Source of the DNA: Adhaeribacter arboris
Lineage (GTDB): Bacteria; Bacteroidota; Bacteroidia; Cytophagales; Hymenobacteraceae
Direction of reading: 5' to 3'
Assembly (NCBI RefSeq): GCF_003023845.1
Contig: NZ_PYFT01000001.1
Coordinates: 6,944,001-7,008,000, forward strand
Length of the DNA stretch: 64,000 bases
The notes beneath the pieces are model-generated. The model ran no database searches. It was not told where the DNA came from and saw only the letters and a program-made list of their open reading frames with translations. Positions within the stretch are counted from its first letter, which is position 1. Each line of letters starts with the position of its first letter. The position numbers were made by a program, and so were the translations under genes. Of the stretch, positions 7,902 to 18,487 are shown in pieces.

Positions 7902-8984
7902 ATGTCATCTATTGATAGAATTCCTTACTATTTAGAAGTTTTAGTTAAAAGTACTAATCAAATTGTATTTGCGTATGAAATAGAAACAAATCAGTTTTCT
8001 TTTCTGAATCCGGCTTTTGAAAAAATATGGAATTTACCCTCCGAAAGTGTAAAAAATAATCCCGGTTCATTATGGGAAAAAATTCATCCCGAGGATAAGG
8101 AACACGTCCAACGCCAGTACCAGGATTTAAAGGAAGGCGCCCTCATTCCGGACGTAGAAACCCGAATACAGTTACCCAAAGGCGCGGAGCGGTGGCTTTG
8201 CGTAAAGGCTTTATTGCTGGAAGATGAGCAGGTTATTATTGGTTTTGCCGAAGATATTACCTCCGCCAAACAATACAATAGTTACCTGAAAAAATTTACC
8301 GATAAAAAAAACGCTGTCCTGAATATTCTGTCGCATGATCTGGCCGGACCTTTGGCCATGATTCAAAGCCTGTCCAAAATGTTAAGAGAGGATTTAAAAT
8401 CCTATGAGAACCAGGAAGTACACCAGGTACTTGAATTAATTGAAAAAAATAGTGTTAAGGGTACGCTGATGATTCAGGAATTTGTGCAACAAGAATTTTT
8501 GGAATCTGCCAACGTGGATGTTATCAAGAGGCGCATAAACCTGGTAGCGGCTTGTCGGGAAATACTGGAAGAATACCAGCAAACCCAGCATTTAACGGGT
8601 AAGCACTTTTATTTTGAGACCACAAGCGAAACCTTGTACCTGCAACTGGATGATAATAAGTTTATGCAAGCCATTAATAATTTAATCTCGAATGCTTTAA
8701 AGTTTACGCCGGATGGGGGAGAAATTAAAATCAGCCTGGAAGAAAAAGAAACGTCGGTTTTAGTAAAAGTAGCCGACAATGGCGTTGGTATCCCGGAACA
8801 ATTCCATGCGACCTTATTTAATAAGTTTACCCAGGCTCGCCGTCCGGGATTAAAAGGCGAACCATCGGTAGGATTGGGGATGTCTATAATTAAAACAATT
8901 GTGGAGTGGCACCAAGGTAAAATCTGGTTTGAAAGTCAGGAAAACCAAGGCTCAGTTTTTTACATTGAGATTCCTAAAAATTAA
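7902..8984 (+). CDS. PAS-domain sensor histidine kinase
   Basis: A 360-residue, apparently soluble, kinase. A PAS_3-type fold occupies about 10-125 (NQFSFLNPAFEKIWNL, GSLWEKIHPEDKEHV, GFAEDIT). The dimerisation/phosphoacceptor box is NILSHDLAGPLAMI with His145. The catalytic ATPase domain follows: N box NNLISNALKFTPDGG (259-273), G1 DNGVGIP (292-298), G2 VGLGMSII (323-330). There is no transmembrane segment or receiver domain, so the signal is probably cytoplasmic. No response regulator is adjacent, making it an orphan kinase in this window. The gene is convergent with a small gene ending at 9009. Confidence 0.92.
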   Translation: MSSIDRIPYYLEVLVKSTNQIVFAYEIETNQFSFLNPAFEKIWNLPSESVKNNPGSLWEKIHPEDKEHVQRQYQDLKEGALIPDVETRIQLPKGAERWLCVKALLLEDEQVIIGFAEDITSAKQYNSYLKKFTDKKNAVLNILSHDLAGPLAMIQSLSKMLREDLKSYENQEVHQVLELIEKNSVKGTLMIQEFVQQEFLESANVDVIKRRINLVAACREILEEYQQTQHLTGKHFYFETTSETLYLQLDDNKFMQAINNLISNALKFTPDGGEIKISLEEKETSVLVKVADNGVGIPEQFHATLFNKFTQARRPGLKGEPSVGLGMSIIKTIVEWHQGKIWFESQENQGSVFYIEIPKN

Positions 8985-9008
8985 TAGAGAAAGAGTGTTT
9001 TGCTTTTC

Positions 9009-9209
9009 TTACACCTGTTTTTCTTTATCTAATTGAATTAAGCGATTATTTAATTTTACCTTACAGGCCAGAAATTTAATCTGATCGTCCGGCGCCATAT
9101 CCTTCGTGATAATTTCATTTAAATACTTTAAATAATCCGTAACTTCTTTCCGGTTTAACTTATGTACCTCTAAGCTCCCGAATATAAAATCTAATAAGCC
9201 ACTCTTCAT
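9009..9209 (-). CDS. Small charged hypothetical protein (66 aa)
   Basis: A short, charged, probably helical protein (KEVTDYLKYLNEII, DDQIKFLACKVKLNNRL). It has no signal peptide, no Cys motif and no recognisable domain. It is convergent with the PAS histidine kinase, 24 bp away. The composition looks coding, with no low-complexity bias, but nothing independent supports expression. I do not recognise a family. Confidence 0.45.
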   Translation of the reverse strand: MKSGLLDFIFGSLEVHKLNRKEVTDYLKYLNEIITKDMAPDDQIKFLACKVKLNNRLIQLDKEKQV

Positions 9210-9490
9210 AAAATCAACAAATAAGCAGAAAATTACTGATACGCAATTGCCGCCGCAGAAGATTTAAAACGAAGATACTCCAAAGTCTAAATGTAAGTTT
9301 TAGAAGAAAGCCAAGAATTGTAGAATAGGCAATAATCAAAAAATTGGAAGGCAAAACAGTTATTTGGCAATAGCGCTTAGGATAAGAAAACAGCTACATT
9401 AACTAAAATAATGGTTTTTTAAGTTGATAAGCCTAACGTACTCTAAAGAATAACGTAAGAGTTACCTTACTCTTAAACATATTACTTATT

Positions 9491-9703
9491 ATGGCAACTA
9501 CTCCCATTGAAACGGCGCATAGTCAGAATAAAATAAAGGAATTATTTAGTGACCCAACCGCTTTATTGAATGCAGTTAAAAACCCGAGCCAATTAGGTTT
9601 AGATTTATATAATTCGCTCTCTCCCCGGAATAAACAATATTTAGTAATAGCCGGCGGAGTAGGGTTAATTATTTACGGCTTAACCTTGAATAAAAAGAAA
9701 TAA
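9491..9703 (+). CDS. Small single-pass membrane protein (70 aa)
   Basis: A soluble N-terminal part (about 1-47, NKIKELFSDPTALLNAV, LYNSLSPRNKQ) is followed by one hydrophobic helix (YLVIAGGVGLIIYGLTL, about 49-66) and a positively charged KKK tail. This suggests the tail lies in the cytoplasm. An intrinsic terminator begins 13 bp after the stop, which supports a real, separately transcribed gene. The region upstream of it is AT-rich and holds nothing else. Function unknown. Confidence 0.7.
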   Translation: MATTPIETAHSQNKIKELFSDPTALLNAVKNPSQLGLDLYNSLSPRNKQYLVIAGGVGLIIYGLTLNKKK

Positions 9704-9715
9704 CCCGGTTAAATG

Positions 9716-9755
9716 AAAGCGGTAACTACTTTTGCGGATAGTTACCGCTTTTTTA
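9716..9755 (+). terminator. Intrinsic terminator after the small membrane protein gene
   Basis: A 13-bp perfect stem, AAAGCGGTAACTA (9716-9728) with TAGTTACCGCTTT (9739-9751), around a 10-nt loop and followed by TTTT. Confidence 0.85.
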
Positions 9756-9947
9756 TTTCTGTACAAGTAGTCTTATTTAGTAAAACAGATAGGATACAAT
9801 TTTAATCTGCTTACCAACCATATTGCCTTCCAAATAGAATCAAACTCAGTCTGCCATTCAATTCTTAAAATAGTAATCTGGGCCTTCTGGACAAATTTAA
9901 TTTGATGCAATAATTTTAAAAACAGGTTGGACTAATTTCGTAAATAA

Positions 9948-10286
9948 TTATTTCAGTTCGTTTTTCATACTTACCAAAAAATCCCGGATTTTTTCCAGCG
10001 ATTTTATTATTTCCACTTTATCCTTGGTTTGCACCGATCGGTTCTTTAGCACATCCCGCGCTCCCTGGATGGTATAACCGCGCTCTTTTACCAAATGGTA
10101 AACTAAGCGCAAATTTTCAATATCGGATTTGGTAAACAAACGATTACCTTTTTTGCTTTTTTTAGGTTTAAGTACTTCAAATTCCGATTCCCAAAAACGG
10201 ATAAGAGAAGGCGCTACCTGGAACATCGCCGCCACTTCGCCGATGCTGTAATATTGTTTTTCTATATCTTTTTCTTTGAATGGCAT
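9948..10286 (-). CDS. MerR-family transcriptional regulator
   Basis: A 112-residue regulator. The N-terminal winged helix-turn-helix is typical of MerR: YYSIGEVAAMFQVAPSLIRF (about 12-31), WESEF, GNRLFTKSDIENLRLVYHL, then VKERGYTIQGARDVL. A short helical tail (about 88-112) would form the dimer coiled coil. No effector-binding domain or Cys metal site is present, so the inducer is unknown. It diverges from alaS across 315 bp. Such small MerR proteins are common in Bacteroidota and may be autoregulatory. Confidence 0.88.
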   Translation of the reverse strand: MPFKEKDIEKQYYSIGEVAAMFQVAPSLIRFWESEFEVLKPKKSKKGNRLFTKSDIENLRLVYHLVKERGYTIQGARDVLKNRSVQTKDKVEIIKSLEKIRDFLVSMKNELK

Positions 10287-10601
10287 AAAAAGGGTTATTT
10301 ACTCCGTTAAAACTTCCCCTACTATTTATTCCTGGTTTCCTGACTTAGAATAACCCTATAAGTTGCGATTTAACGCCGAATTTAGTAAAACCAGAGTGAT
10401 TTTAAATGATTTACATTCCAAACTATTGCTTTGGATAAAATCAGAATAAGGCTACCGAATAATTTTAAAAAACGTTACTTTTGCCCAAACCCGTTCGGGG
10501 TGTAAGGGCTAACGAAATTCTTATCGGCGAAGTTGATTTATTTTTTCCTGATAAACAATAGGATTAGGCTATAACCTTGAATTAAGACTTAAGCATTATA
10601 A
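10287..10601. other. Intergenic region between the MerR gene and alaS
   Basis: About 315 bp that must carry the promoters of both divergent genes. The only candidate signal is a TACTTTTG box at 10476-10483 pointing towards alaS. A short GC hairpin (CCCGTTCGGG) lies just after it. Nothing else is recognised. Confidence 0.4.
10476..10483 (+). promoter_or_regulatory. Candidate -7 box for alaS
   Basis: TACTTTTG fits the Bacteroidota TAnnTTTG -7 consensus and is followed by C-rich DNA. It would give a leader of about 110 nt before the alaS ATG. No clear -33 TTG is visible at the right spacing, so support is modest. Confidence 0.35.
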
Positions 10602-13243
<2,642 letters not shown>

Positions 13244-13248
13244 TTCAA

Positions 13249-13275
13249 CCTTTATAAATCAACGTTTTATAAAGG
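13249..13275. other. Stem-loop between alaS and gatB
   Basis: A perfect 10-bp inverted repeat, CCTTTATAAA (13249-13258) and TTTATAAAGG (13266-13275), lies 6 bp after the alaS stop. It is not followed by a T run, so it is a weak terminator at best. It could be an RNA 3'-end stabiliser. Confidence 0.4.
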
Positions 13276-13325
13276 GGTAGCTAAAGTATTTGATTTAGTA
13301 AAATTTATTAATTTAAATTTAGTGT

Positions 13326-13343
13326 CTAGTATCTGGATACTAG
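13326..13343. repeat. Perfect palindrome just upstream of gatB
   Basis: CTAGTATC TG GATACTAG is an 8-bp perfect inverted repeat ending 10 bp before the gatB ATG, embedded in further TCTAG motifs. It may be an operator or a decayed short intergenic repeat. It is too short to distinguish. Confidence 0.45.
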
Positions 13344-13353
13344 CGTCTAGAAA

Positions 13354-14814
13354 ATGATGGAAGAAAATTTGCGCGATAAATATCAGCCGATTATAGGTTT
13401 GGAGGTTCATGCCCAATTACTAACGGAAAGCAAAATGTTTGCGTCGGACTCGACGGAGTACGGCACTTTGCCAAATACCAATATTAGCGTTATTACGCTG
13501 GGCCACCCGGGCACTTTGCCCCGGGCAAACGGCAAAGCCGTAAATTTCGCTATAAAAATGGGTTTAGCTACTAATTGCCAAATTACCCGCCAAAACATAT
13601 TTGCCCGCAAAAATTATTTTTACCCCGATTTACCGAAAGGTTACCAGATTACCCAGGATAAAACTCCTATTTGCCGGGAGGGTTACGTGTATATTCAAAC
13701 AAGCAAGGGCGAAAAACGCATTGGCATTACCCGCATTCACATGGAAGAAGATGCCGGTAAATCCATGCACTTAGCTGGCGAAACCGAATCACTCATTGAC
13801 CTGAACCGGGCCGGCGTACCCCTCATTGAGATTGTGTCGGAGCCGGATATTCATACTTCCGAGGAAGCTTACAACTACCTGACGGAAATTAAAAAATTAG
13901 TCCGTTACCTGGATATTTGCGACGGCAACATGGAGGAAGGCTCCTTGCGGTGCGATGCTAACGTATCTGTAATGCGGAAAGGGGCCGATAAATTCGGTAC
14001 TAAGGTTGAAGTGAAAAACATGAACTCTTTCCGGAATGTGCAACGCGCCATTGATTACGAAATTGAGCGCCAGATTCAAATGCTGGAACGCGGCGAAACG
14101 ATTGAATCGGAAACCCGCGGCTTTGACGCGGTTACGGGCACTACCAGCGGGCAGCGTTCGAAAGAAACCATGAACGATTACCGGTATTTTCCCGAGCCGG
14201 ATTTAACCCCGGTAATTATTTCGGAAGAAATGCTCACGGCCATTAAGGCGGAAATGCCTTCTTTGCCGCACGAGCTCTACGAACGCTTTACGCAAGTGTA
14301 TCAATTACCGGAATACGACGCCGGCGTTTTAACCGACCAAAAAGAGATTGCCTTGTATTTCGATGATCTTTGCCAATATACCAGCAATTACAAAGCAGCT
14401 TCTAACTGGATGATGGGACCGGTAAAATCGTACATGAACGAATTGGCCTTAGCCATGGCTGATTTTCCTTTGCAACCACAGCAAGTAGCCGATTTAATTA
14501 GTCTGGTAGATTCAGGTAAAGTAAATCATACCGCCGCTAACCGGAATATTTTTCCGGAGTTAATACAAAATCCGGCGAAAACGGCGTTACAAGTAGCAGA
14601 AGAACTTAACCTGATCCAGGAATCAGATGATGCTCAGTTACAAATCTTTATCGATCAGGTATTAGCGGGTAATCCCAAAAAAGTGGCGGAATACCAAGCC
14701 GGAAAAACGGCCTTAGTGGGCATGTTTATGGGAGAAATAATGAAATTAACCAAAGGTAAAGCCGACCCGAAAGCCGTAAACAAACTTTTGCAGGATAGCT
14801 TAAAGAAGTTATAG
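13354..14814 (+). CDS. gatB: Asp-tRNA(Asn)/Glu-tRNA(Gln) amidotransferase subunit B
   Basis: The 486-residue GatB subunit of the GatCAB complex, which activates Glu-tRNA-Gln (or Asp-tRNA-Asn) for amidation. Visible signatures are IIGLEVHAQLLTESKMF near the start, LGHPGTLPRAN, NYFYPDLPKGYQITQ, IHMEEDAGKSMH, LIDLNRAGVPLIEIVSEPDI, EEGSLRCDANVS and EVKNMNSFRNV. The C-terminal YqeY-like tail (about 400-486) with ANRNIFPEL and a closing KADPKAVNKLL is complete. gatA and gatC are not nearby. The ATGATG start allows Met1 or Met2. It lies 110 bp behind alaS, both in translation-related roles. Confidence 0.96.
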   Translation: MMEENLRDKYQPIIGLEVHAQLLTESKMFASDSTEYGTLPNTNISVITLGHPGTLPRANGKAVNFAIKMGLATNCQITRQNIFARKNYFYPDLPKGYQITQDKTPICREGYVYIQTSKGEKRIGITRIHMEEDAGKSMHLAGETESLIDLNRAGVPLIEIVSEPDIHTSEEAYNYLTEIKKLVRYLDICDGNMEEGSLRCDANVSVMRKGADKFGTKVEVKNMNSFRNVQRAIDYEIERQIQMLERGETIESETRGFDAVTGTTSGQRSKETMNDYRYFPEPDLTPVIISEEMLTAIKAEMPSLPHELYERFTQVYQLPEYDAGVLTDQKEIALYFDDLCQYTSNYKAASNWMMGPVKSYMNELALAMADFPLQPQQVADLISLVDSGKVNHTAANRNIFPELIQNPAKTALQVAEELNLIQESDDAQLQIFIDQVLAGNPKKVAEYQAGKTALVGMFMGEIMKLTKGKADPKAVNKLLQDSLKKL

Positions 14815-15075
14815 TTTTAAAGGATTAGGTTTTAGTTGGTACGTTTTACGTTATAGATTATACTTTAGGTGATAAATAAAATATCCTATACAAAGGATGA
14901 ATTGGCAGGCGTAGTTATTCAAACAACTAGTTACGCTATGAGAGAATTGTAAAATGCTTGATTAAAGCGGGTTTATTTACTACTAGCAATCGAAAATGAA
15001 TATAAGATACGGATCTCACCTAACAATTTGGAAATAAAGGTAATAGAGCTAAGTATTAAAATTATTATCTAAGAA

Positions 15076-16200
15076 ATGAAAAAAATAATATTGATTTGGG
15101 TTCTGCCGCTCACCATTTTAGGTGCCTGTAACAAAATGGGTTCTAAAAACGGCGTGGACAGCGGTAGTTATAAAATTTACGGCAAATTAAATAACCAGAG
15201 TTCGGGAAAAGTCTACCTGAGCGAGTTAGGCGAGAAGCAGTTTGTTACCCGCGATACCGCCAACGTGTTAAACGATGGTACTTTTACGTTTGAAGGTAAA
15301 GTAAACGAGCCTACGGTTTACCGGATTTCTATTTCTGACCAGAATATGTTTATGTTGATGTTGGACAATAAAGAAATTCAGGTGGAAGCCGACGCCAAAG
15401 ATATGAGTAAAACGTATGCCATAAAAGGATCGGAGGAAGCGCAACTGTTTAAAGAATTAACGGATAAGTTGGAAAAAATGCAGGCCTCCGGTATGCAGTT
15501 GCAGAAACGTTTTGAAAAAGCCAACGAATCGGCCAATGCAGATTCCGTGAAAGTTATTCAGGAAACGTACCTGACCATGCAGCAGCGCAACGTGAAGGGT
15601 ATCAAGGACTTTATAAAACAACACGATAAAACTGCCGTGGCTGCTTTTGCTACCTTAAATTTAATTAACCCGGAAACAGATTTAGCTTTTGCCGATAGCA
15701 TGGCCAGTATGTTAAATAAAAGCCAACCCGAATCGCAGTATACCAAAGCCTTAGTGAAACGGTTGGAGCCGCTTAAAACCTTAGCCATTGGTAAAGCTGC
15801 CCCGGATATAACGTTGCCAACTCCGGAGGGTAAATCGTTGTCGCTTTCTTCGTTAAAAGGCAAATACGTATTAGTAGATTTCTGGGCCTCCTGGTGCGGA
15901 CCTTGCCGTCAGGAAAACCCCAACGTCGTGCGCATGTACCATAAGTATAAGGATAAAGGCTTTGAAATATTTGGTGTTTCGCTGGATAATTCGCGGGAAA
16001 AATGGTTAGGAGCTATTCAAAAAGATCAACTGGTTTGGCCCCACGTATCCGATTTAAAAGGCTGGGAAAGCGCCGCGGCGCAGTTATACAATGTCCAGGC
16101 TATTCCGCAAACCTTACTGCTCGACCGCGAAGGTAAAATTATAGCCCGCAATTTACGCGGCCCCGAACTGGAAGCCAAAGTAGCCGAGTTGCTGAATTAG
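15076..16200 (+). CDS. TlpA-like thioredoxin-fold lipoprotein
   Basis: A 374-residue exported lipoprotein. The signal peptide ends in a lipobox (LTILGAC, Cys18). The next region (about 30-130) resembles the DUF4369 beta-sandwich that precedes TlpA domains in Bacteroidota (GKLNNQSSGKVYLSEL). A helical linker follows, then an AhpC/TSA-type thioredoxin fold (about 238-374) with the active site WCGPC at 273-277 and a cis-Pro in AIPQTLLLD. The likely role is periplasmic disulfide reduction, for example in cytochrome c maturation. The specific partner is unknown. The 260 bp upstream are AT-rich with no clear promoter box. Confidence 0.9.
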   Translation: MKKIILIWVLPLTILGACNKMGSKNGVDSGSYKIYGKLNNQSSGKVYLSELGEKQFVTRDTANVLNDGTFTFEGKVNEPTVYRISISDQNMFMLMLDNKEIQVEADAKDMSKTYAIKGSEEAQLFKELTDKLEKMQASGMQLQKRFEKANESANADSVKVIQETYLTMQQRNVKGIKDFIKQHDKTAVAAFATLNLINPETDLAFADSMASMLNKSQPESQYTKALVKRLEPLKTLAIGKAAPDITLPTPEGKSLSLSSLKGKYVLVDFWASWCGPCRQENPNVVRMYHKYKDKGFEIFGVSLDNSREKWLGAIQKDQLVWPHVSDLKGWESAAAQLYNVQAIPQTLLLDREGKIIARNLRGPELEAKVAELLN

Positions 16201-16308
16201 TCCACCGTCCGCAGACCATAGTTAACTTAATTAGTCCGCAGACCATAGTCCATAGTTAACTATAGTCTATATTCTGTGGACTGTGGACCATAGTCTATCG
16301 ACTATGAA
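16201..16308. repeat. Short degenerate repeat cluster (ATAGTCC motif)
   Basis: The gap between the TlpA-like gene and the convergent next gene is made of repeats of the theme GTCCGCAGACCATAG, CCATAGTTAACTATAG, GGACCATAGTCTAT and ACTATGAACTAT on both strands. It is an imperfect palindromic low-complexity block of about 100 bp. It could fold as an RNA and act as a weak bidirectional terminator, but there is no clean stem plus T run. Confidence 0.6.
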
Positions 16309-16869
16309 CTATTTCAAAAACATAGCTTGTAGAGCAGCCCACAATTGTTTTTTCTTATTTACATCCCGTTCAATCGTTTCTAATTCTTCCGCAATCAGTA
16401 AAGGAGTGCGGCCAATACTGGCTGGTTTGTAATAACTAACCTTAGAATCGGCGGTCATATCCAAAATATTTTTCCCGAAAACAATCAGGTGTTTCAGGTT
16501 CTCCGCTTTGCTTAGTTCGTAAATGTTAACGGGCTTTAGATGCAAAGTATTTAGGTAAGCTACATCGTTAGGTGCGTACTTAATGGCGCCCAGTATTTTA
16601 ACCAGAAATTCGTTTTTGGGCAATTCCTGAAAGGCAGGTTCCGGGAGAGAAACCAATAAAACCAAACCTTTGTGGTTTTCCCCAATTACCGGATATTTCT
16701 TTACCGGAGTTGTACTCCCTAGTTGGGCAATCTCGGCCGGACTAATTAATTCAGGCTCCGTTTCCTTAGGTAAAGATTCAGGTACTTCTTTATTCAATTC
16801 GGGTAAAATAAACAAAGGCTCGGTAAAAAGCTGCTGATAAAAAGTTAATTCTGCTGCCTGATCCGTCAT
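16309..16869 (-). CDS. Uncharacterised protein, possible HolD (DNA polymerase III psi)-like
   Basis: A 186-residue soluble protein without signal peptide. The N-terminal 60 residues are acidic and Pro-rich, probably flexible (FYQQLFTEPLFILPEL, EVPESLPKETEPELI). The core (about 66-186) has a beta strand (HKGLVLLVSLP), a helix (LVKILGAIKYAPNDVAYLNT), a strand (LKHLIVFGKNIL) and an end, LLIAEELETIERDVNKKKQL, followed by WAALQAMF. This order resembles the psi subunit of DNA polymerase III, which has a uracil-DNA-glycosylase-like fold and a closing helix with a K..LW pattern. This is my inference from pattern only. Otherwise it is a conserved hypothetical protein. It is 46 bp after the thioesterase gene on the same strand. 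Confidence 0.6.
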   Translation of the reverse strand: MTDQAAELTFYQQLFTEPLFILPELNKEVPESLPKETEPELISPAEIAQLGSTTPVKKYPVIGENHKGLVLLVSLPEPAFQELPKNEFLVKILGAIKYAPNDVAYLNTLHLKPVNIYELSKAENLKHLIVFGKNILDMTADSKVSYYKPASIGRTPLLIAEELETIERDVNKKKQLWAALQAMFLK

Positions 16870-16915
16870 AATGGATGATACTTAAAACGTACAACTTAAA
16901 ACGTATAACCTAAAA

Positions 16916-17455
16916 TTAATCCGGTACGTTTTCGTCTAAGTTAAAAATAGACTTTAATTCTTTTGCTTCGTGGGGTTTCATGCGACCCGCTAAAACCAAA
17001 CGTAATTGCCGGCGGCGCAGGGCTCCTTCGAATAAAAGTATTTCTTCTTCGGTCTCGGGTAAGGCTTCGGGTACATCAATCGGAGATCCCATTTGATCGA
17101 CGGCGACAAAAGTGAGAAAGGCTTCGTTACTTTTAATCTTGGTGCCAGACGGAATATCCTGCGCCCAAACGTTTACGTGCACTTCCATAGAAGAATTAAA
17201 AGAGCGGGTTACCTGCGCTTCCATCGTAATCACATTGCCCAGTTTTATGCCTTGCTTAAACGAAATATTATCTACCGAAGCGGTTACCACAATGCGGTTA
17301 GAATGCTTTTGCGCCGCAATGGCCGAAACAATATCGAGCCAGTGCATGAGGCGGCCGCCCATTAAGTTATTTAAGGTATTGGTATCATTGGGTAATACCA
17401 ATTCGGTCATGGTTGTAAAGGATTCTTTAACGCTTTTCTGTTTGCGAGTTCTCAT
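16916..17455 (-). CDS. Acyl-CoA thioesterase, hot-dog fold (YciA/BACH-like)
   Basis: A 179-residue hot-dog-fold protein that would hydrolyse acyl-CoA to free acid and CoA. The family signature is clear: TELVLPNDTNTLNNLMGGRL (about 17-36) with the catalytic Asn/Asp region, MHWLDIVSAIAAQKHS, VVTASVDNISFKQGIKLGN and FLTFVAVD. A charged C-terminal extension of about 45 residues (RRRQLRLVLAGRMKPHEAKE) follows the hot-dog domain. Substrate length preference cannot be read from the sequence. A promoter candidate lies at 17474-17481. Confidence 0.9.
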   Translation of the reverse strand: MRTRKQKSVKESFTTMTELVLPNDTNTLNNLMGGRLMHWLDIVSAIAAQKHSNRIVVTASVDNISFKQGIKLGNVITMEAQVTRSFNSSMEVHVNVWAQDIPSGTKIKSNEAFLTFVAVDQMGSPIDVPEALPETEEEILLFEGALRRRQLRLVLAGRMKPHEAKELKSIFNLDENVPD

Positions 17456-17473
17456 ATAAATGGATTAGATGGG

Positions 17474-17481
17474 CAAAGATA
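17474..17481 (-). promoter_or_regulatory. Candidate -7 box for the thioesterase gene
   Basis: On the minus strand TATCTTTG matches TAnnTTTG. It lies 18 bp upstream of the ATG, giving a leader of roughly 10-15 nt. A TTG at 17499-17497 is 15 bp further up, slightly close for a -33 box. Confidence 0.45.
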
Positions 17482-17585
17482 CCATTAATCAGTTATCAAT
17501 TACCAGTTTCCAATTTCCAATTACCAGGTAACCTTAATCTATAAAGTAATTGACTTTAAACTCATAACTTTTAACTCTCAACTCT

Positions 17586-18239
17586 TTACTTGTTCCAACC
17601 CGATTTACCTAGCAGCGGCACAAATTTAAAATTGTCGAATACTTCGCGGGTAAACTCGTCCGGAGTTTCGCGTACCACCCGCACCATTTTCTGGCTTTGT
17701 TCGTCGCCCACCGGGATAACCAATGCCCCGCCTACCTTTAATTGCTCTAACAAACTTTTAGGAATAACCGGCGCACCCGCCGTTACTAATATCTTATCAA
17801 AAGGTGCCTCCTGGGGTAAGCCTTCCGAACCATCGCCCAAATAAGTATGGGGGTGTAAGTTCATTTGCTTGAAGAACTGTAAAGCTTTGCGGAATAATAC
17901 TTCGTTGTATTCGATGGTATAGACATGCGGCGTTATTTGCAGCAATACGCAACATTGGTAACCCGACCCAGTGCCAATTTCCAATACGGTATCACTGGGT
18001 TTTAATTGCAACAGTTCGGTTTGGTACGCAACGGTATACGGTTGCGAAATGGTCTGGCCTTCGCCAATCGGAAAGGCTTTATCCTGGTAGGCATGTTCCA
18101 GAAACATTTTCTCGAAAAAAAAATGCCGGGGTACCGTAGCAATGGCCTGCAATACACGCTCGTCCTTGATGCCTTTTTCTTTTAAAAGTTTCACGAGGAC
18201 TTTTCGCATTCCTTTGTGCCGGTACGAATCTGTGTGCAT
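17586..18239 (-). CDS. pcm: Protein-L-isoaspartate O-methyltransferase
   Basis: A 217-residue PCMT that methylates isoaspartyl residues in aged proteins to start their repair. Signatures are VLQAIATVPRHFFFE (about 29-43), FPIGEGQTISQPYTVA (about 56-71), SAM motif I VLEIGTGSGYQCCVL, GDGSEGLPQEAPFDKILVTA and GGALVIPVGD. The length fits the family. The gene is followed by 130 bp of low-complexity sequence before the thioesterase gene. Confidence 0.95.
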   Translation of the reverse strand: MHTDSYRHKGMRKVLVKLLKEKGIKDERVLQAIATVPRHFFFEKMFLEHAYQDKAFPIGEGQTISQPYTVAYQTELLQLKPSDTVLEIGTGSGYQCCVLLQITPHVYTIEYNEVLFRKALQFFKQMNLHPHTYLGDGSEGLPQEAPFDKILVTAGAPVIPKSLLEQLKVGGALVIPVGDEQSQKMVRVVRETPDEFTREVFDNFKFVPLLGKSGWNK

Positions 18240-18487
18240 GCGTTGAGAAGTAGTTAGTAAAATATTTCTTTTACCGGTTAAAAAATTACCTTTATTTTTG
18301 GATTAAGTATAAATTATACCGCTTTTACGGGTAGGCAGTTCTGTAACCAAAGCCGGGAAACTGCGAAATTAGTAATCTGGCAGGATTTACAAAATTAACA
18401 CAAACGCTATGGATTAATTGGCAAAACATTTTCATTCAATTTCTACCTTTATTGCAGACCATTCCACTATAATTAAAAACGCTTTTC

